The notes beneath the pieces are model-generated. The model had not been told where the DNA came from. It did not search any database and was given only the letters and a program-made list of their open reading frames with translations. Of a stretch of 64,000 nucleotides of DNA, positions 61,511-64,000 are shown piece by piece; positions within the stretch are counted from its first letter, which is position 1; every line of letters begins with the position of its first letter. The stretch lies in the NCBI GenBank assembly GCA_021399445.1, contig JAJTUQ010000004.1, positions 3,100,001 through 3,164,000 of the forward strand, in the 5' to 3' direction. Both the position numbers and the translations under genes were made by a program. Source of the stretch: Xylogone sp. PMI_703. Lineage: Eukaryota; Ascomycota; Leotiomycetes.

Positions 61511-61907
61511 TGTGAATTATCCTGAATTTATATAGCTGCCCGGCGTTTTGACGTTTTTGGATAATGAGGATCTCGTTGATATTATTTTGTGGTGCTTTCT
61601 CTCCTCCGAAGAGGAGGATGCTGAACGGTCCTAAAGATAACAGTCAAGTCCGTCAAGACTGTCACTGAGCGGTGGGAGATTTTGGAGGGACGCGTGGGAG
61701 AGCAGCTCATCAGAAGGGCATAATTGATTGGAATTAACACCAGGTGTTCGCCCTGAATGTGATGCTCTGGGCCCCAAGGTGTTAGCGTTGTTGCCTGAGG
61801 ACTGGGCCCCACCAACCTTGAACTCGGCGGCCAGGCACAGAAGTAGGCCGCAGTAAACTTAAAGCTCAATCCTCTACAATCCTGAGATATTCAGCCATAC
61901 CCTCACG
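61511..61907. promoter_or_regulatory. divergent promoter of SEC26 and MAGO with paired TGGGCCCCA
   Basis: 397 bases between divergent start codons. TGGGCCCCA occurs twice, at 61768-61776 and 61803-61811, spaced 35 bp. No coding frame. Confidence 0.55.
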
Positions 61908-62636
61908 ATGGCAGCTTCAAATGAGCCATTCTACCTTCGCTACTAGTAAGTGATTCTACAGCCCCGTTATATGCTATGTTCTAAATCTTCTACAGCTCAG
62001 GGCATCAAGGACGACACGGCCACGAGTTTCTTGGTTAGTTTGTCAGGGAATATGATTCTGGGTACACTGTCTAACATGGTCATGCTAGAGTTTGATTTTA
62101 GAGTGCTAGGCGATGGGAGGAGTGCATCTGCACGATATGCCAACAACTCTAATTATCGAAACGACTCGTTAATCCGAAAAGAAAGTAAGGCGATATCGAT
62201 TCTTAGGCGCATCACTATTACTGATCCACTGAGACAGTGTGTGTGAGCTCTCTCCTCATCGAGGAAATCAAACGCATTATCAAAGCCAGCGAAATCATGA
62301 AGTAGGAAATTTCAAAAAGTAGTACATCGAAACAGCGGACTTACGACTTCTTAGGGAAGATGATAGCAAATGGCCACAGAAGAATAAGGACGGTCGACAA
62401 GAGCTTGAAATAAGGCTCGGAAACGAACATATCTCATTTGAGGTATGAGGTGTCTTGCCTATCATCACCGTGTTATGCTGACTGTATCCTGCTAGACTGC
62501 GAAGATAGGTTCATTGGTCGATGTGACAGAGTCTCAGGATCCAGAGGGCTTGCGAGTATTCTATTATCTTGTTCAGGATCTAAAGGCATTAGTGTTCTCT
62601 CTAATAGCCTTGCACTTTAAGATCAAACCAATATAA
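61908..62636 (+). CDS. MAGO: mago nashi homologue, exon junction complex core
   Basis: Mago nashi pairs with Y14 (RBM8) and locks the exon junction complex on spliced mRNA. Six very short exons are needed: 61908-61945, 61996-62033, 62089-62184, 62238-62301, 62355-62442 and 62496-62636, giving 154 residues, close to the 146 of the human protein. The reading is [18 protein letters not shown], then [81 protein letters not shown] and [14 protein letters not shown], ending HFKIKPI. A small insertion of about ten residues follows EFDFR. All junctions are in phase and every intron has a clear donor and acceptor. Confidence 0.94.
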
Positions 62637-63195
62637 GTGGTACTTCATTGGAGGTATGGTCATATAATGGAGTTTGGCGTTACACGATGCAGGAAAGGAA
62701 TACCATAGAACCACAAAAGCATCTCACAGCTATTCCACAATAGGAGCCAGTTTTGCAAAGAAATATATTGCATATAGTGATATATCACACAGGACACCAA
62801 AGGTGCCGGACCCATTACTATAAATAGGTACAGTTGCGCTACATTATCATTCGTTCGCATCTATCCTCCATCAATGTAAGAATTAACTATATCCGCAATA
62901 CAGTGTGTTGGTGTTTTTGAAGACAATGAAATATGTCTTTCGGCTTCTGTTCCACGCGACAAACGTGGGGCGTTAGTGCAGAAACAGGGGTGGCTGCGAC
63001 GTTCGCTTCGGGCGGTAGAAAGGCTCCATCGGTCATTGCCTCCCATAGGGATATCTCCATCTTTTGGTCATTATTCTCACAACAACAATCATGTCCATCT
63101 AATTATCAAGCGCTTCATTGTTTTCATTCTTTTACTTGTATCATTAGACCATCCAATTCCTCCTTTCAAGCCTGGCCGGCGCGGGCGCGACCACG
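62637..63195. other. spacer, GID4 promoter
   Basis: About 560 bases between the MAGO stop and the next start. The last 100 bases are CT-rich. No coding-like frame. Confidence 0.4.
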
Positions 63196-64000
63196 ATGCC
63201 CACACCATCTAGTAACGACGAGAATACACGTCAAGTACCGTCAACGCACACCTTATGCCCACCTGACGACGAGAGACCCAGCTGGACCGATATTGAAACC
63301 GATAGTCATCAAAGTGATATGATTGTCACATCGCCCGAAATACATCAACAACCGACACCCTTGTCTGAGTCGTCACCGACTAGTTCAACGGTACGACATA
63401 CTGACATTCCACAAGACCGAAAACACATGGATATGGACGAAGAAAGTTCCCCTCCAGAAATGCTGTCTCCGATGAGCACAGAGAGAGACAAACAAGAAGA
63501 AAGCGACAGGTCATCCCTAGCCAGTACTGCTTTACATTCCCCTTCTAGCGGACACGACTTTTCCTACGTACGGGTATGCACGACTTACATTCAACACTGG
63601 TGTTTCAATATTGATTCCATTATCTAGCTTATTCCGTCATCTCCGTCATGTTTTATGCGTGCCGGTAGTCGATTCCACGGTACTCAACAATCGGAGCGTC
63701 AGGTATACGATGTTCAGGTGGAGATTAAGCATGTTGATATGAGGGAGTCATTCCTATGCGGGTACCTTCGCATTCAAGGTATGCATTGTATCCATTTGAA
63801 TACGTAGTGGTTGAACGAATGCAGCTGATTTGTGCGATCTCCAATAAAGGCCTTACCGAAGACCATCCAACGCTTACTACATACTTTGAAGGCGAAATAA
63901 TAGGCTCGAAATACTCTTTTCTCACTCAACATCAGGACTGGGGATCAACTGACAAGGTTGATTTGCAACACTGGGCTAAATTTTCCGCTTTCCGACCATA
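63196..64000 (+). CDS. GID4: GID4/VID24 substrate receptor, 3' end cut by window edge
   Basis: The Vid24/Gid4 family recognises N-degrons (such as N-terminal proline) for the GID E3 ligase, which removes gluconeogenic enzymes when glucose returns. Exon 1 (63196-63573) is a disordered Ser/Pro/Glu-rich leader of 126 residues. Exon 2 (63628-63778) and exon 3 (63850 to the edge) carry the beta-barrel start: [59 protein letters not shown] and [10 protein letters not shown]. Phases match at both introns (54 and 71 nt). The paralogue GID10 cannot be excluded from this part alone. Confidence 0.9.

Overview
The window is nuclear DNA of a filamentous ascomycete (Pezizomycotina). The supporting signs are many short introns (48 to about 120 nt) with GTATGT/GTAAGT-like donors, CTAAC-like branch points and YAG acceptors. 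The gene content also fits: a DIM-5-type H3K9 methyltransferase, DEF1 with a CUE domain, a GH18-CBM1 chitinase, a VPS9-ankyrin-PX protein, and nuclear-encoded mitochondrial ribosomal proteins. A leotiomycete is possible from overall composition and gene style, but the class is a guess. I saw no rRNA or CRISPR array, no convincing tRNA, and no intact transposon.

Layout. 0-5.4 kb: OLA1 (cut by the left edge), a PPPDE peptidase, and a head-to-head pair of mitochondrial genes (uS11m and TIM44). 5.6-14.5 kb: an intracellular NodB-type deacetylase, a large VPS9/ankyrin/PX Rab regulator, a Gfo/Idh/MocA oxidoreductase and a small unknown gene. 14.5-18.2 kb: a poorly resolved stretch with coding-like fragments, a perfect 22-bp palindrome and five copies of a 44-bp repeat. 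18.2-27.3 kb: a CSC1/OSCA channel, phosphoglucomutase, oligoribonuclease and a conserved unknown. 27.3-32.7 kb: a gene-poor stretch with coding-like remnants. 32.7-47.6 kb: chitinase, F-box protein, AT-hook protein, a conserved unknown, DEF1, and a large tail-anchored disordered protein. 48-64 kb: dense housekeeping genes, namely KES1/OSH4, bL9m, a membrane-anchored UBP16-like deubiquitinase, DIM-5/KMT1, RRP1, sphingosine kinase, SEC26, mago nashi and GID4/VID24 (cut by the right edge).

Most genes are independent housekeeping functions, so there is no single operon-like pathway. Themes are mitochondrial biogenesis (uS11m, TIM44, bL9m, probably UBP16), lipid and membrane traffic (KES1, sphingosine kinase, SEC26, VPS9 protein), and RNA or chromatin work (MAGO, RRP1, oligoribonuclease, DIM-5, DEF1). 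The items most worth following up are the repeat/palindrome region at 14.5-16.2 kb and a possible mitochondrial presequence in front of OLA1. All exon boundaries were placed by eye from splice signals and protein continuity.
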